Of a stretch of DNA of 64,000 bases, positions 11,459-23,210 are shown piece after piece (positions within the stretch are counted from its first letter, which is position 1; each line of letters opens with the position of its first letter). The stretch covers positions 22,929,501-22,993,500 of the forward strand of contig NC_084939.1 in the NCBI RefSeq assembly GCF_958298935.1, written 5' to 3'. This DNA comes from Phragmites australis. Taxonomy: Eukaryota > Streptophyta > Magnoliopsida > Poales > Poaceae. Below the pieces are notes generated by a model. The model was not told the origin of the DNA and made no database searches. It saw nothing but the letters and a program-made list of their open reading frames with translations. The position numbers and the translations under genes are program-made.

Positions 11459-12607
11459 CAACATCCTTACTAGGTAGTAAGATTGTGAGTACTAACTCAT
11501 ATATTCTTGAAGTGCGTGACCTCATGAGGAGAGTGGAAAAGAATAATTAGTTGTGGTTGTGCGTCGTGTGACCAACCTGAGAACATGTCTCAGCCGAACT
11601 GTGTAGTGGAGTAATTTGGGCTTAGCTGCCGATTTTTTTGTGGTTCCGTCGGGCAATAGTATGATAATTCCACATTGCTACTGTATGTTGCAGGTGTTTG
11701 ATAGCTATGAAGAGTGAGTTCGTCGGCTGCATAATTTGTATAAAAAGATGGTAAAAAAAGAGAGTAATGGAGTGCTAGTATATACTTTAGGTACTGATGG
11801 TGAAGACGGATGTTTCGTGTTCCAGGTTCTGCGAGATCGCCTCTTCTATCTCTGGTGTGTGATCAGCAAACCTTACGATGTGTATGTATGTTTATTCCAA
11901 ATTTACAACGATAAGGTGCCATCTGAACATTTCACCAGGCGACGTTGATAGTGGCGGTTCAAATAACTTGGCCCAGGGTACTTCCTGCTTGAGAGTTGAA
12001 ACTGGGCGACGCTATGAATACCAGCAGTCTGCTTGACCTTCTACGTTGATACTCCCGGCCCAACGTGGGACGGTGGGAGTGGGATCACGAATATTGTTGA
12101 CGCCCCTTGCCATTTCAAGAGACCGTTTAATCTCATACCAGGTGTGGACGAATGTCCATTGTATTCACCGCAAGCATGCACACACTAGCATTTTGCTCAC
12201 TGGATTTCATGTGACAGTAATAATACTAGGCAGAACATTGCGTTCAGGTACAGTTGATCTGTTAGGTTGTTTGTCCAAAACACTTGATTCGTAAAAAGAA
12301 TTAAATAGTAGGAATAAGATGGGATACTATTTTTTTTTTCGTTCTAATCTTGGAAAAGAGTATTGTCGCATGATTTGTGTATACTATTACATTCCACGGT
12401 AGTTCTGTTAACAGGCTTTAAGCTTTGAACAATTATTTCTTTGCCTGTGTTTTTTTTCTGTGAGATGTTATGAAAATAAGCATAGATGAAAGTTGTTCAG
12501 CAAACTATTGTAGTTTGATAAGAGTAAAAAAGAGTTGTTGAGATACAGTTTTACCTGGTGACATTTTCTTCTTCAAGAGAATTTTTTATTGATTCTCAAG
12601 TACTACC
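11459..12607. other. 3' UTR of the GTE12-like gene and short intergenic stretch
   Basis: Begins as the 3' untranslated region after the TAG at 11456-11458. The reading frames at 11736-11948 and 12046-12294 are short, lack domains and are not supported. Several T-rich runs (near 12330 and 12450) are compatible with transcript ends. No separate gene was seen. Confidence 0.55.
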
Positions 12608-13752
12608 CACTACTACAGGATTAGCCTTTTATACCGACCCATCACTGTCAGCTCATTATCTAAATACTACCCACTACTACAGAACTAGCCTTTTATACCG
12701 ACCTATCACTTTCAGCTCCTAATATACCGACAGTGATGAGACATCACTGTCGGTTCATAAGCCACACGGGAAGAATCAGTTATTGTGACTTATGAACTGA
12801 CAGTGATAAAGGTCATCACTGCTAGTCGATGGTTTGAACCGGCAGTGATGCTCAGCTCTCTCATCACTGTCGGCTTAAGCCACTGACCGGTAGTGATAAT
12901 AGGGCATCACTACCGGCTGGTTATATGAGCCGGCATTGATGTCTCGGCTGTATAAAAGTCATCCTCTCCTTCCCCAAGCTCGAGCATAACAGAGAGGAGG
13001 TCTGTTCATGCTCGGTGGCGGCCATTTTTGTCACGAAGTTCTTGGTGGCTTCAAATTTTTGAGGAATCCTCATGCCATAGATATTCCAAGGTATGTAACT
13101 TCATCTTCAATCCATTTCTAGTTGAATTTTATTTGCTAAATTGCTCTAGATTTTGAAATGATAGAGATGAACCTACGATCATGATGTTTTGAGACAATGT
13201 AGATGCAATTATACCTCATTTATAATATGGAAGCTTCAATTAGTAGCTTATGGTGAAAAATATCTTTATTATTGATTTACATTAGCTATATGTATGAGCA
13301 TATTTATTTTTGTTTTTAATGAATTAAAAAATTTAGCCATGATATTAAGGTATATAGCAAATTCTAATTATATTTTTATATTTTAATTAATTAGCAAGCT
13401 CCAATATAGGAACTTTAGGTATGAGCACATTTATGGTTGATTTTTAATGAATTGGAAAAATTAGCTATGATATTTAGGTATGTAGCAAGCTCCAATTATA
13501 TTTTTTATATTTTAATTAATTAGCATGCTCTAATATGAAAACTTTAGGTATGAGCGTATTTATTTTGATTTTTAATGAATTGGATAATTTCGCCATGATA
13601 TTTAGGTATGTAGCAAGATACAATTATATTTTTTTATATTTTATTTAATTAGCAAGCTCTAACATAGAAATTTTATGCATAAGCGTATTTATTTTTCATT
13701 TTTACTTAATTAGTCATACATAAGGGTTGAATAATAATGAAAATTTTTAGGG

Positions 13753-15190
13753 ATGGCACCAACGAACATTGATCAGAAGTGGATGCGAAAGCATACAAAA
13801 GACGGCTCCTCCAACCCGGACCAATTGCCGATAGGAGATGACGAGATAATTTATTTGTTAGTGATTGTAAAATCTTCTAGATGTTATGAATTTGAATTTA
13901 CAAGAATGATATAATTATAGATAGATAGAAGATGAATGTACGATACGAGCCATGTGAGCGTAGAGTACAAGAACGGCATGTAGTGTTTTCTTGTAGCAGC
14001 CACGTCGCACAAGTTAAATACACAGTCTCAATACATGTGATGTCCATGCGTCGATTGCAAGAACAAGAAACAGTTTTTCACCACCCAGCAGATACATTCC
14101 CACTTGATGCCAAGGAGCTTTATGCCTGGCTATACCTGTTGGACCGAGCACAGTGAAGCTGAGATCGTACATGAAGGGCAATACATTGACAGAGAAGATG
14201 AAGACTTATGCACCGATATATTAGCAGACGAATATGCCGATATGTTGCCTGCTGGAGATATGTTGGTCGATGATGATCTAAAGGAGATGTTGGCCGATGC
14301 TGACGTCGATGATCTGGAGCAGATGTTGCACGATGGGAGGAGAACTTCACAAATAAAAGAGAGTTTCAAAAGTTCCAGTGTATGGTAGAGGACTCTAAAA
14401 CACCTTTGTTCCCGGGCTACGAGAAGGAGCACACAAAGTTGCGTACCGTGCTTTCACTGTTACAATTGAAAGCAAGTAATGGGTGGTCTGATACAAGCTT
14501 CATAGAGTTGTTACTATTCTTGAAGAAATTGTTTTTAAAGGGAAATGTGTTGTCAGAAAACACGTATAAGGCCAAGCAGGTTGTGTGCCCATTGAGATTG
14601 GAAGTGTAGAAAATACATACATATCCAAACGATTACATGTTGTATCGCGGAGAGCATACAAACTTGTAAGCGTGTCTCGTCTGTGGTGTAGCACGGTATA
14701 AGTGTGAGGATGATGATATCGATGGTAAAGGAAAGAAGAAAAGGCCTTTCGTCAAGGTGATATGGTATCTTCCTATAGTTCCCTGTTTGGAGTGTTTATT
14801 CGCGAATAAAAGGCATGCCGAACTGATGCAATGGCACACCGAAGAGCACAAGAATGATGGAATACTGAGACACCTCGCTGATTCTACGCAGTGGAGAAAC
14901 ATCAATATGAAATACAATGAGCTATTTGCAGAAGATGTGGGGAATATAAGATTTAGGTTGAGTACGGATGGGATGAAACCATTTGGCAACATGAGCAGTA
15001 GTCATAGCACTTGGCCTATGACTCTATATATCTACAATCTTCCTCCTTGGTTGTGTATGAAATATAAGTACATTATGATGCCGGTGCTGATACCAGGGTC
15101 GAGACAACCTGGCAACGATATCGATGTCTATCTGAAACCAATAATAGAAGATCTTGTAGTAATACGAAATGCTGATGTGCAGGTATAGGA
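13753..15190 (+). pseudogene. CACTA TNP2-type transposase (Transposase_21), degenerate
   Basis: A reading frame in pieces. An amino-terminal fragment begins near 13753 with MAPTNIDQKWM. A linker containing GYTCWTEHSEAEI starts near 14120. The sequence then gives VEDSKTPLFPGYEKEHTKL, the block LKASNGWSDTSFIELL and GNVLSENTYKAK. The core from 14757 to 15188 holds DGILRHLADSTQWRNI, FRLSTDGMKPFGNMSSS, TLYIYNLPPWLCMKYKYIMM and PGNDIDVYLKPIIEDL, which are hallmark stretches of plant TNP2/Transposase_21. Stops interrupt it near 14607 and near 14668, and the frame ends at 15188, long before a full-length transposase would. The catalytic function of this family is DNA cleavage at CACTA ends; this copy cannot supply it. 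Confidence 0.85.
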
Positions 15191-15579
15191 TACATACAAA
15201 CAAGAGAATTTTACCCTACGTGCAATGCTGTTCATAACAATACAGGATTGGCTAGCCCTTGGCAACCTATCGGACCAGACTGTCAAAGGCTGTTGTGCAT
15301 GTGTTCATTGCAGGTATTGAATTAGAAAATTGAACAGTGAAATTTAGGTATATACAAAACTTAATTTTGGTATATAGGAAGTTCAAATTTAAATAAATAT
15401 GTATTAGGATTTTAGGTCAATATAATGTTAATAATTATAGATGGTACAAACTCAACCGAAAATATTTGAGTAGCACATCAGTTTAATTGTTTGATCTTAC
15501 TTGGGCAGGTCGTGGGTTCATGTCTCTACACACGCACGCACAGCTAAATCAAATTTTTTGCACCTTGCACCTGCTGTGA

Positions 15580-15765
15580 AAGGGATTTCACTGCTGGTGA
15601 ACACATTTGACCGGTAGTGAAAGTTTTTTCACTGTTGGTGGACTTATTGGGCCGACAGTGAAACTTAATTTCACCAGCGGTTGTCCTATTGAGCCAGCAG
15701 TGAAGATCCACTTTCACTGTCAGTCGTCATCTTGAGCCGGTAGTGAAAGTCCTCCCCTATAAAAG
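15580..15765. repeat. Second set of CACTA-type subterminal repeats plus TATA box inside the element
   Basis: A cluster of CCGGTAGTGAAA, TTTCACTG and GCCGACAGTGAAA words in alternating orientation, ending in TATAAAAG at 15758-15765. The layout (subterminal array, then TATA, then a GC-rich leader) mirrors the left end of the enclosing transposon, but the words are based on AGTGAAA rather than AGTGAT. This suggests the left arm of a different CACTA family lies inside the element. No terminal CACTA sequence for it was found, so it is a captured or recombined piece rather than a complete nested insertion. Confidence 0.65.
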
Positions 15766-15816
15766 TGCTCGACACCCGCGTCCTCTGACACTTAGAATTT
15801 TTCCCCCTTCCTAGCA

Positions 15817-16092
15817 TGTGCCCTCCACCGAATCGCCTCCCGACATCGAGGAGCCCACGCTGCCATGCCCTATGCCGTCGTCCACCACCGCCGTCGCCGA
15901 GGACCACCACTCTGACACCGAGGAGCTCGCCGCCTCCTCCCTAATGCTGAGGATCCCGTGCTGTCGTGCACTCCACCCTGATGAGCACCCCGACGCTGAG
16001 GAGCCCACGCTGTCATGCCCTGCACCCTTGTTCACCATCGCCGTGGACCACCACCCCGACATCGAGGTAGGCCTCTCAGCTCCCCCTCCGTC
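15817..16092 (+). other. GC-rich proline/serine/acid-coding stretch in the CACTA element
   Basis: An open stretch following the internal TATA box, in which the module 'P, D/E-rich, EEPTLPCP' repeats three times (near 15840, 15915 and 15985). It is probably the first exon of the second CACTA arm, ending near a possible donor. I do not recognise a domain. The base composition differs sharply from the AT-rich DNA on both sides. Confidence 0.3.
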
Positions 16093-16154
16093 TCCTTCTC
16101 CCCTCCGATTCCTAGGGTTTAAGCACAAGTTCGTACTGATTCATGGCAGGTTGC

Positions 16155-16455
16155 TTGTGTGTTAAAATGATAAGAATATATGCTTGTGTGATGGTCCTTT
16201 TGTGTGTTAAAATAATAAGAACATATGCTGCTTGTGGTCCTTTTGTGTATTCAAATGATAAGAACAAATGTTGTTTGTGATCATTTTGTGTGTTCAAATG
16301 ATAAGAACAGATATACTGTCTCGGTCCTTTTGTGTGTTCAAATGATAATAACAAATACTGGTTGTGGTTCTTTTGTGTTCAAATGATAAGAACAGATGCT
16401 GCTTGTGGTCCTTTTGTGTGTTCAAATAATAAAAACAGATGCTGTCTTGGTCCTT
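16155..16455. repeat. Minisatellite, about 45-bp unit, six to seven copies
   Basis: Imperfect tandem units containing TTCAAATGATAAGAACA, then GATGCTG and CTTGTGGTCCTTTTGTGTG. Units vary in length and sequence, which indicates an old array. It lies in the interior of the CACTA element. Confidence 0.85.
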
Positions 16456-17179
16456 GCTGGTCTGTACTTGTATACCGAGACATATTTCTTATGTTGTCTC
16501 TGCAGTGGGCTACGTATTATAATTTGATCTCTAGATGATGTGCTGCTATAAATTTAGAGATTGATTAGCATATCAGATTCTAGAAAAGGAAGTTGATTCG
16601 TCCTTTTTGTTCTGTCATTACTTGCTTGAATCCTGTTGTTTAGTCTCTATTTTTGTCTCAGTAGGAAATTGCTTGTCCTTTTTAGAATCTGTGCTCTCTG
16701 ATTTGGTACAACAACACTATCCATGATGATATTGTGTGATTTTTAAGAATTATGTCCAGGTTCTAATAACTAGATGAGAACTTGTAAATTGTCCATTCGT
16801 TGATGTACTCGATAGAACAATTAGATGGCAGGACCTTGATTGTCCTGGGACCAATTGTTATTTATTTTCTGAGAGCACTTTTATACACATATTGTCCAGT
16901 TCTTGCTGTACACATGTCATTGGAAATTCTTGATTACGAATTGCTATCGTTTCTAATTATCGCATTATTATTTACAACACTTGTACCTTGGCCTTATTAG
17001 GTTCACATAATAGTGAAAAAAAGAAGAATTTGTCCAAACTGTGGTCAATGTCCTTCATCTTCCCTATTATGTGTGCCTAATAAGATCATTTGCTATAGCC
17101 ATTGAGACCGTATTTCTTTTTTACTCATGTTACGTGTTGTATTAAAAATTGTACTATTTTCATACTTATTTTTCTTTCT

Positions 17180-17316
17180 GCAAATGATGAAATTGGAGAC
17201 CATACATATGACTGCAAAGCTTGACTAGAATGGTTATTACACATACATCTTGCACATCTTTTCACTATCCTAGTCAAACTTGCAGTCATATATAATTATC
17301 TCCATAATTTGATGCA
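17180..17316. repeat. Inverted repeat (hairpin) inside the CACTA element
   Basis: The left arm near 17180-17227 (GCAAATGATGAAATTGGAG, ATATGACTGCAAAGCTTGACTAG) pairs imperfectly with the right arm near 17270-17316 (CTAGTCAAACTTGCAGTCATAT, TCTCCATAATTTGATGC). The loop is about 42 nt. It may be a nested MITE remnant or a fold-back. Confidence 0.7.
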
Positions 17317-17865
17317 AATGTTATTTTTATACTTGTTTTACATTTTTTTTTTTGTGTTAGTGTGGTTTATAGTATATCATTTTTTGGAGTTAATGGATTC
17401 AAAGGAGCATGTTACAAAAGATACAAATCTAAATAGGAAGCTGTTGCGGTATATAACAACCAAGTCATCCTGGCCGATCTAAAATTGGCTACCTTTGAAA
17501 ATAAGGAAAAGAAATTTGATTTTACATGTAAATATGTTATAATCCTAGTTCTTGTTGTAATCATTATTTTGCTATGTAAGATGATGTGATTTGTAAGGTT
17601 AATGTGTCACTTGTAAGTACCTTTGTGCATATTTGTGCATATTTTGCTGTGTAAGATGTGACTTTTTTTTTTCCGTTAAATGTGGTTGTAATGTACTCAA
17701 TTACAATATTGTATGTATATGCATTCTATCTATCGACTTCTTCATGGTTATCTCACTCTTTTGACAACCTCTCTCCCTCTGTCATCGGCTTTATCTCTAT
17801 CTTCCTTCTTCATCAGCTCTCTATATGTTGAATGCTCAATCGCTCGTCGTTATCATGTACAGAAC

Positions 17866-18275
17866 TTGCAGGAAGGGATGACACCACCAACCGTCATTCC
17901 GGCTCAGGTGCTAGAAGGAGATGTAGTGCTGCCGTTAAACATTGAAGAAGGTAGCCTAAGACACTACCTCAATTACATATCGTTACCTTCTTTTCAATTT
18001 CTATACGTGTTGAAAGACTAATTCTTTCTATTCTTCAAATACAGCACTCCAAACTATGCACAAGTGTGTTACAACATTCAGAAATACATGCCCTTCAAGA
18101 ACAGATCGTCGGGTTCTTCCTGGAGCATGTTATCAACCCAAACGGCAAGTTTTATGAACTGATCGCGTCGTCGACACGGGACAAACCTTCAGATGACACC
18201 GTATTTTCTAGTAGAGAGTACGCGATAAGGAGGAAGTCTACTGGTGGGTTAGATTGCTTATATATTGCCAAATAA
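17866..18275 (+). pseudogene. Fragments of a transposon-encoded protein (CACTA second half), unidentified
   Basis: Two open pieces: one near 17866-18021 with MTPPTVIPAQVLEGDVVLPLN, the other around 18066-18275 with SEIHALQEQIVGFFLEHVINPNGKFYE. Composition and position, near the right end of a CACTA element and followed by its subterminal repeats, suggest the tail of a transposon protein such as the Ulp1-like protease often carried there. I cannot assign a domain with certainty. A purine-rich tract (GAGAGA...GGAGAG) at 18390-18530 follows. Confidence 0.4.
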
Positions 18276-18750
18276 TATCATATTAATGAATGATATTAAT
18301 TACTATGTATTAATGAAAGACATGAATTACTATGTATTGATAATATATTTTTATTATTGATTTACATTAAATGTGTCTTATTGTATGCATGTATTGAGAG
18401 AAAGAGAGACGGAGAGATCAAGGAGAGAGAGGGGGAGGACAGAGAGGAGAGAGATAGAGATATTGAGAGGGAGTGAGACGGAGGGAGGACAAAGATAGGG
18501 AGGACATAGAGAAGAGGGAGGATAGAGAGGCAAAACACTGTCGGTTGGAAGCTTCAACCGGTAGTGATGATTTGGATATCACTGTCGCCCGAAACTACCA
18601 GCCAGCAATGATAGCTCCTTTCACTGCAGGTCCGCCCGATCGGCAGTGATAGTCGGGAACTATCATTGTTGTTACCCACTGTCGGCTCCAAAATCGGTAG
18701 TAAAAGGGGGTTTAGAGCCGACAGTGATGTACTGTTTTGTAGTAGTGACC

Positions 18751-19604
18751 AATTGCAACCTGATGAGTCTAAGTTAGATTGGTAGAGTTGTTTGTTACTT
18801 CCTCTAGTTTCTTGTGCAGTATTAAAATTGGAGATTCTGCACAGTATTAAATTTGGAGATTGTTACTACCACTAGAAATTAACAACAGAACCGATCTACT
18901 TAAAGGGGAGTTAAAAAATTTGGGAAGCCATGGTGGCAAGTCATGGTAGCAAAGGAAATTATAGATTTTTCTCTAGGTTTATAAAGCTAAAGAATAACCT
19001 TAATGATTCAGCTCCTGAAACCTCAGAGTTATTCGTTATTTCCTCTGGCTTCCTACACAATATTGAGATTAGAGGTTATCAGTGCTTGCAATAGTGGGAG
19101 GGCGTGAGCAGACAGGGTAGTGAGGTATGCTATCGTCTCCTTAATGATTGTTAGTGCTTACAACAACGTTGAGGTCTTTGCAGGATTTTGAACCAAGCAC
19201 TACTTTGTGGATATGTCACTACACACATTGCTATGTTTGATGGTTCAACGACCTCTGATCTGAGCCGTTGTTGCTTTTGTTTCCACGATCCATCCAGTTG
19301 CTAATACATGGCAACGTTGACCTCACCCAAAAAGGGGAGTGAGTGGGAGAAGACGGGACACACAAGCAAAATCCGAATTGGTGGGGGACGACAGTGCTCA
19401 TCGTGGCTCGAATTCAGGGAAAGGGGCGGGCAGCTGGGAGTTTGACGGTGAGGCGTGGTGTCCAAGTCAGTGGCAGCCATGGCGGGCAATGGTGTTGGGT
19501 GCACGATAAGGGGAGCACTGCGGCGAGGGAGAAAGGAAGGGGAGGCGTGCGGGAGGAACGGTGGGGCACGATGGTACTCACCCTGGCTCAGAATCGAGGG
19601 GAGG
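18751..19604. other. Intergenic DNA between CACTA element and tandem array
   Basis: No gene recognised. A short repeated pair, CAGTATTAAAATTGGAGATT and CAGTATTAAATTTGGAGATT, lies near 18819-18860. The long frame on the minus strand at 19301-19813 is a product of GC-rich repeat sequence and has no recognisable domain. Confidence 0.5.
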
Positions 19605-20655
19605 GGTTGACATCCTGGAGATCGACGGTGGGCTTCCTCATAGCTGAGGCGTGGCCGGAATTGAGGAAGATGACCGCACTGCTCGTGCTCAGGTGCGGGA
19701 TGGAGCGGGAGAGCCGGTAGATGGCCGAGAAGCTCGTGGGGATCGTCGCATGGGTGCGAGAAACGTGGATGAAGGCGGTGGTGAGGATTCTTGGGCCGGT
19801 GTCTGGGGTTCACCAGGGGGGAAGCGGTGGAACTCTCTGGACTTCATGCGAGGTGGAAGTTGGCGTTGGGACCGGGGACCACATGGCGGGGACGTGCTAC
19901 AAGAAACTACAGTAGCTCGACCCCTAGGAGCTCACCGAGTTTCAAGCGCTTTAGCATCCTAGAGATCGACGGTGGGGTTCTTCAAGGCTGAGGCATGGCC
20001 GAAAGCGAGGAAGACGATTGCACAGCTCGTGCTCGGGTGCGGGATGGAGCGGGAGAGCCGGCAGATAGTTGAGTAGCTCGCGGGGATCGTCGCACGGGTG
20101 CGAGAAACGTGGACGAAGGTGGTGGTGAGGATTCTTGGGTCGACGTCTGGGGTTCGCTAGGGGGGAAGCGGTGGAACTCTATGGACTTGACGCGAGGTGG
20201 AAGTTGGCACTGGGATGAAGGACCACATGGCAGGGATGTGCTACATGAAACTACAGTAGCTCCACCCCTGGGAGCTCATCGAGTTCCGAGCGCTTTAGCA
20301 TCCTGGAGATAGACGGCGAGGTTCCTCACGGCTGAGGCATGGCCGTAAGCAAGGAAGACAACTGCATAGCTCGTGCTCGGGCGTGGGACGGAGCGGGAGA
20401 GCCAGTAGATGGCTGAGGAGCTCGCGAGGATCGTCACATGGGTGCGAGAAACGTGGACGAAGGCGGCGGTGAGGATTCTTGGGCCGGCGTCTAGGGTTTG
20501 CTAGGGGGGAAGCGGTGGAACTCTCTGGACTTCACGCGAGGTGGAAGCTGGAGCTGGGATCAAGGGCCACATGGGGGGGGGGGGGGGACATGCTATAGGA
20601 AACTACAGTAGCTCAACCCTTGGAAGCTCATCGAGTTCCAAGCGCTTTAGTATAT
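19605..20655. repeat. Tandem array of a GC-rich unit of about 344 bp, three copies
   Basis: Copies can be aligned on GCGAGAAACGTGGA at about 19757, 20100 and 20446, giving periods of roughly 343 and 346 bp. Each unit contains GGATTCTTGGGCCGG..GTCT, GGGGGGAAGCGGTGGAACTCT, GGACCACATGG, GAAACTACAGTAGCTC and GAGCGCTTTAGCATCC. A partial unit precedes the first. Copies differ by scattered substitutions and small indels that break every reading frame, so they are not coding now. In the third copy the stretch after ACATG has become a run of about 15 G. Confidence 0.88.
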
Positions 20656-22060
20656 AGTATATATAAGGTCTTGTTTGACAGAGCTTTAGTTACTAACTCT
20701 ACCTTAGATTTGGAGTTTGTATATTAGAATAAAATAGTTGAAGCATCTATTTTTAGTTTAAAATAAAAACACAGTGGCTCACCTATTTTTTTTGAAAGTT
20801 GGAGCTTCGCCAAAACAGAAGCTATGTATCTCAGTGGTTAGCAACTTCAAACACCATGTCTATATACTACATATCTGCTAGTGTAAAAGGGTATGTAGGA
20901 GTTCAAATCTATCACGTTGACACCATCTGAACGATCTCTCACTGTTGGTGCACGTGTGGCAGTCTCTTCCAAGTTCCAAGTAGTTCCCTAGTGCTACCGA
21001 TTTAGACTTGCAGTAACACCCTTCCTCCCTCCTTCCTCAAATTCTTCCATGATCAACGAACTGTAAACTTCGTCCATGATGTTCGAACATATCAATATTA
21101 CTGTATTTTATGAGTTTTTTTGACGTGGATTAATTTGACATACTCGCTCCGACTACACGTAGTATCCAATACAAACTAACATACATCTGATCTGGCCACC
21201 ATCGATCGAACTCTGACAATCCAAATCCGATGGCGGCCATGCGTGCATTCATTCGTATCGTTCCACAACGAGGCCGCCCATGCTCTGCGCTGCCAATACG
21301 TATCATCGCTGCAGGAAATCGCCAGCAGAGACCAGATCGGGCCGTGCCGGCCGGGGCCATGCATGCCATGACTGGCCGACCACACGTGACCACTTGAAGC
21401 TATCACCAGTTGGTGTACAGTACGCGTGCATGCATGCGCGCAGTGCAGGGCCAGGTGGTTCGCATTTATCGACCCGGTTGGTGAAATGTACGTGGAAAAA
21501 TCCGATCGATAAAGAGAGCAACAATAATTTTATAGCTTTTCTTCTCTCTCTCTGTCTCTCTCTGAGAGAGAGAGACGAAGTTTTTACCCTTGTGAGAAAG
21601 GGGGGCTTCTGATCTGCCATTTGTAGGAGAGAGATGCCAGTAACATTGCCTGCAGAGGCCTGCAGATTAACAGCTACCTGCTGGATGTGGTTTGTCTTTG
21701 ATAGTACCAATCAGTGCAAGTTTTGTTAATATGTTTTGTGGTATGTCTATTGTTTTGTTTCGGTTTTCTTTCCTTTTGCTACTTTAATTTCTTTGTTTTT
21801 TACGCTTAACCATCAATGAAAATATAAGGTAGAGACTGTTCTACCTTTTGCTTAAAAAAAGAAAGTTTACATGAGTGAACCCGCGGGTTGCTCTAAGCAC
21901 CATCTAGCTACTTGACGGCTGAATCAACAGTACTAGTTCTCCTGCGTATTTTAGAGGAAAAAATTACGACTCAGCCATACCAACTCAGGCCACATATAAC
22001 TGTCAGAAGAGAGTCACAACTCACAAGGCTGACCACGTAGCTCCTGGAGAAGATCCTTGC
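20656..22060. other. Intergenic DNA; contains a CT/GA foldback microsatellite
   Basis: No gene recognised. At about 21541-21575 a CT run is followed at once by a GA run (CTCTCTCTCTGTCTCTCTCT then GAGAGAGAGAGA), which forms a perfect-looking hairpin. The short frames here carry no domain. Confidence 0.5.
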
Positions 22061-22147
22061 CGGACGCGCGGAGGAAACGAAAGAATTGTTGGCCTGGTGG
22101 CGCAATGCATACGCATGACAAGGTATTGACGAGTCCATCGACGACTG
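22061..22147 (+). repeat. Left copy of an 85-bp direct repeat
   Basis: Begins CGGACGCGCGGAGGAAACGA and ends near GAGTCCATCGACGACTG. It matches 23128-23210 almost base for base, apart from a small insertion after TTGTTGG and a 2-bp difference near the end. The two copies bracket about 980 bp of repeat-like DNA. Confidence 0.85.
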
Positions 22148-22149
22148 AC

Positions 22150-22700
22150 ACAGTACCAAGCTAATAAATAGCAAATAGCGGGTGGTAACGAATTGATATC
22201 GGGGTAGCGGATTGTGGATAGCGGATGATAAGTTTTAATAGCGGAATTTTAAAAATACTCATAATTTTGAGTATAGATCATGATATTTTACTTAATAATA
22301 TAGTAAAATAGCAATTAGCAACTAGAAAATATACGGTGACAAATCAATACGAAGTTACAAACATATAAGTATATAACTTAAAAGAAGAAACAAACATCAA
22401 GTTTCCCTCGTAAGTCTCAGTAATGGAAGTGCTAAGTCCTAAATCAAAAGATGTAAAGCCAAAGTAAATCAACGGTATCTCACTGGAGCTGACATGATGG
22501 GTAAAGCTAATTGCTACTGCAGCCCGCAATAGCGGTCCGCTAACTACTATTGTAGCCCACAATAACGCTCGCTAACTGCTATTGCGGTCGCTAAGTTACA
22601 GACCGCTATATTTGATCCGCTACCTTGATGCGGTAGCGGCAGAGGTTCGCTACCGCAATAGCGAGAGCTATAGTGGCTGCTACGAATACTATTGGTCATC
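22150..22700. repeat. Unclassified repeat with GGTAGCGGAT / ATCCGCTACC inverted words
   Basis: The left side has GGGGTAGCGGATTG, GGATAGCGGATG and AATAGCGG. The right side has ATAGCGGTCCGC, TATTGCGGTCGC, GATCCGCTACC and GCGGTAGCGG. The GCGG-type words face each other across an AT-rich centre, as in a degenerate inverted-repeat transposon. No clean termini or target duplication were found. Confidence 0.45.
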
Positions 22701-22778
22701 TTACACAGTACGGTTACTTAAAAGTTGTCTTTGATAAATTCTACATAGACAGTTGATAGAAAAAATATTTGTTAGATA

Positions 22779-23029
22779 CTCCATCTAATTGTAAATGTAG
22801 GTCATTTTAGCCTCCTTAACTATTCTCTAAATATAAATCATTCTCGAACTTCTATGTATTTTTTCTCTTTTATTCCCGTCTTACCCTTATTTACTAAATG
22901 CTACCACTCTCACAAATGAATAAGTTATCTTTTCTAATACAAAATAAATAAAAGGCAACAAGGTCATTTGATCTACTTTCTTAATTTTTGTGCAAAGTCT
23001 AAAACAACTATATTTGTAATTGGAGGGAG
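22779..23029. mobile_element. Stowaway-like (Tc1/mariner) MITE
   Basis: A 251-bp element. The left end is CTCCATCTAATTGTAAATGTAG; reading inward, the right end is CTCCCTCCAATTACAAATATAG. It is flanked by TA at 22777-22778 and 23030-23031. It has no coding capacity and lies between the two copies of the 85-bp direct repeat. Confidence 0.85.
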
Positions 23030-23127
23030 TATAATAAATACTTTAGTACAAATAGCATCTTTTCTTATCTATGATATACGTTAAAAACTATTTGTGATAG
23101 CGTAATCTATGGTGTTAGTGTTCTCGT

Positions 23128-23210
23128 CGGACGCGCGGAGGAAACGAAAGAATTGTTGGTGGCGCAATGCATACGCATGACAAGGTATTGACGAGTCCAT
23201 CGAGACGACT
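23128..23210 (+). repeat. Right copy of the 85-bp direct repeat
   Basis: Second copy of the segment at 22061-22147, with CGGACGCGCGGAGGAAACGA, GCGCAATGCATACGCATGAC and GGTATTGACGAGTCCATCG. Confidence 0.85.

Larger units (their letters stand above)
12608..18747 (+). mobile_element. CACTA (En/Spm) DNA transposon, about 6.1 kb, inactive
   Basis: The left end reads CACTACTACAG and the right end CTGTTTTGTAGTAGTG. The flanking triplet is ACC on both sides (12605-12607 and 18748-18750), the 3-bp target duplication of CACTA elements. Inside both ends are clusters of the subterminal word ATCACTGTCGG/CCGACAGTGAT in both orientations. A TATAAAAG box lies at 12951-12958 after the left cluster, followed by a likely non-coding exon with a splice donor near 13091. 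The interior contains a broken TNP2 transposase reading left to right and a second subterminal-like cluster at 15585-15760. The left terminus occurs twice, at 12608 and 12672; see findings. With stop codons through the transposase it could move only with help from another element. Confidence 0.88.
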
